Assembly: GCA_934636825.1 (NCBI GenBank)
Contig: CAKUBG010000036.1
Span: 1 to 23,285, forward strand
Source: an uncultured bacterium
Lineage (GTDB): Bacteria; Vulcanimicrobiota; Xenobia; Xenobiales; Xenobiaceae
DNA length: 23,285 nucleotides
Direction: 5' to 3'
Shown here piece by piece: positions 23,237 through 23,285 of the stretch. Made by a program: the position numbers and the translations under genes. The notes below the pieces were generated by a model. That model made no database searches. It was not told the origin of the DNA and was given only the letters and a program-made list of their open reading frames with translations. Positions within the stretch are counted from its first letter, which is position 1. Each line of letters begins with the position of its first letter.

Positions 23237-23285
23237 TCATCGTGTAAGCGATCGACCTAGAGGTTCATCTACACCCACATACGCA
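23237..23285 (-). CDS. C-terminal end of an unidentified gene, cut by the window edge
   Basis: The only reading frame open from the right edge ends in TGA-TAA at 23237-23234 after the residues AYVGVDEPLGRSLTR. The stop is 45 bases before the terminator at 23157-23192, which is the usual spacing for a gene end. Fifteen residues are too few to name a family. Confidence 0.4.
   Translation of the reverse strand, partial: AYVGVDEPLGRSLTR

Noticed and set aside
1..23285. CRISPR array, tRNA, rRNA or prophage
   Set aside because: No regularly spaced direct repeats, cloverleaf or phage structural genes were seen on either strand.

Overview
The window looks like chromosomal DNA of a low-GC, diderm (Gram-negative-type) bacterium. 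Evidence for two membranes is indirect: two lipoproteins with classical lipoboxes (residue +2 is Ser or Gln), a secreted M13 peptidase, and hopanoid lipid genes. I cannot place the organism. Hopanoid genes, a soluble YbjD-like OLD nuclease, a zinc-ribbon protein with a disordered Gly/Asn/Arg tail and an animal-type glutaminyl cyclase together suggest an uncultivated or poorly sampled phylum rather than a standard model group, but this is inference.

Layout. (1) Bases 1-5160 hold a hopanoid side-chain locus in two convergent units: hpnH plus a class I methyltransferase on the + strand, and hpnA-hpnG-hpnI on the - strand, meeting at a bidirectional terminator. HpnH attaches the adenosyl group to the hopene, HpnG removes adenine, HpnI glycosylates the resulting polyol, and HpnA is the associated epimerase/reductase. 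The cyclase and squalene genes are not in the window. (2) 5169-7517 holds a large unrecognised lipoprotein and a LOG-family nucleotide hydrolase, both on the - strand. (3) 7646-10540 holds a GNAT acetyltransferase, a double zinc-ribbon protein and a lipoprotein glutaminyl cyclase, each with its own terminator. (4) 10588-15124 is a - strand run: OLD nuclease, radical SAM protein, mutM. (5) 15255-18773 holds a zinc dehydrogenase, ddl and a TrmJ-like tRNA methylase. A small relic resembling the right end of an IS200/IS605 element lies between ddl and trmJ. (6) 18912-22907 holds an M13 metallopeptidase with an unusual cysteine-rich N-terminus, an isochorismatase-family amidase, and NAD kinase divergent from it. 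(7) The right edge holds a hairpin terminator and the last codons of a gene entering on the - strand.

Most transcription units are one to three genes long and are closed by strong hairpin terminators. No CRISPR array, prophage, intact transposon, tRNA or rRNA gene was seen. The least ordinary items are the methyltransferase paired with hpnH, the metallothionein-like segment on the M13 peptidase, the glutaminyl cyclase with a Thr/Asn/Gln-rich insertion, and the solitary OLD nuclease beside a radical SAM enzyme. I did not find a convincing new multi-gene system; the hopanoid locus with its extra methyltransferase is the nearest candidate.
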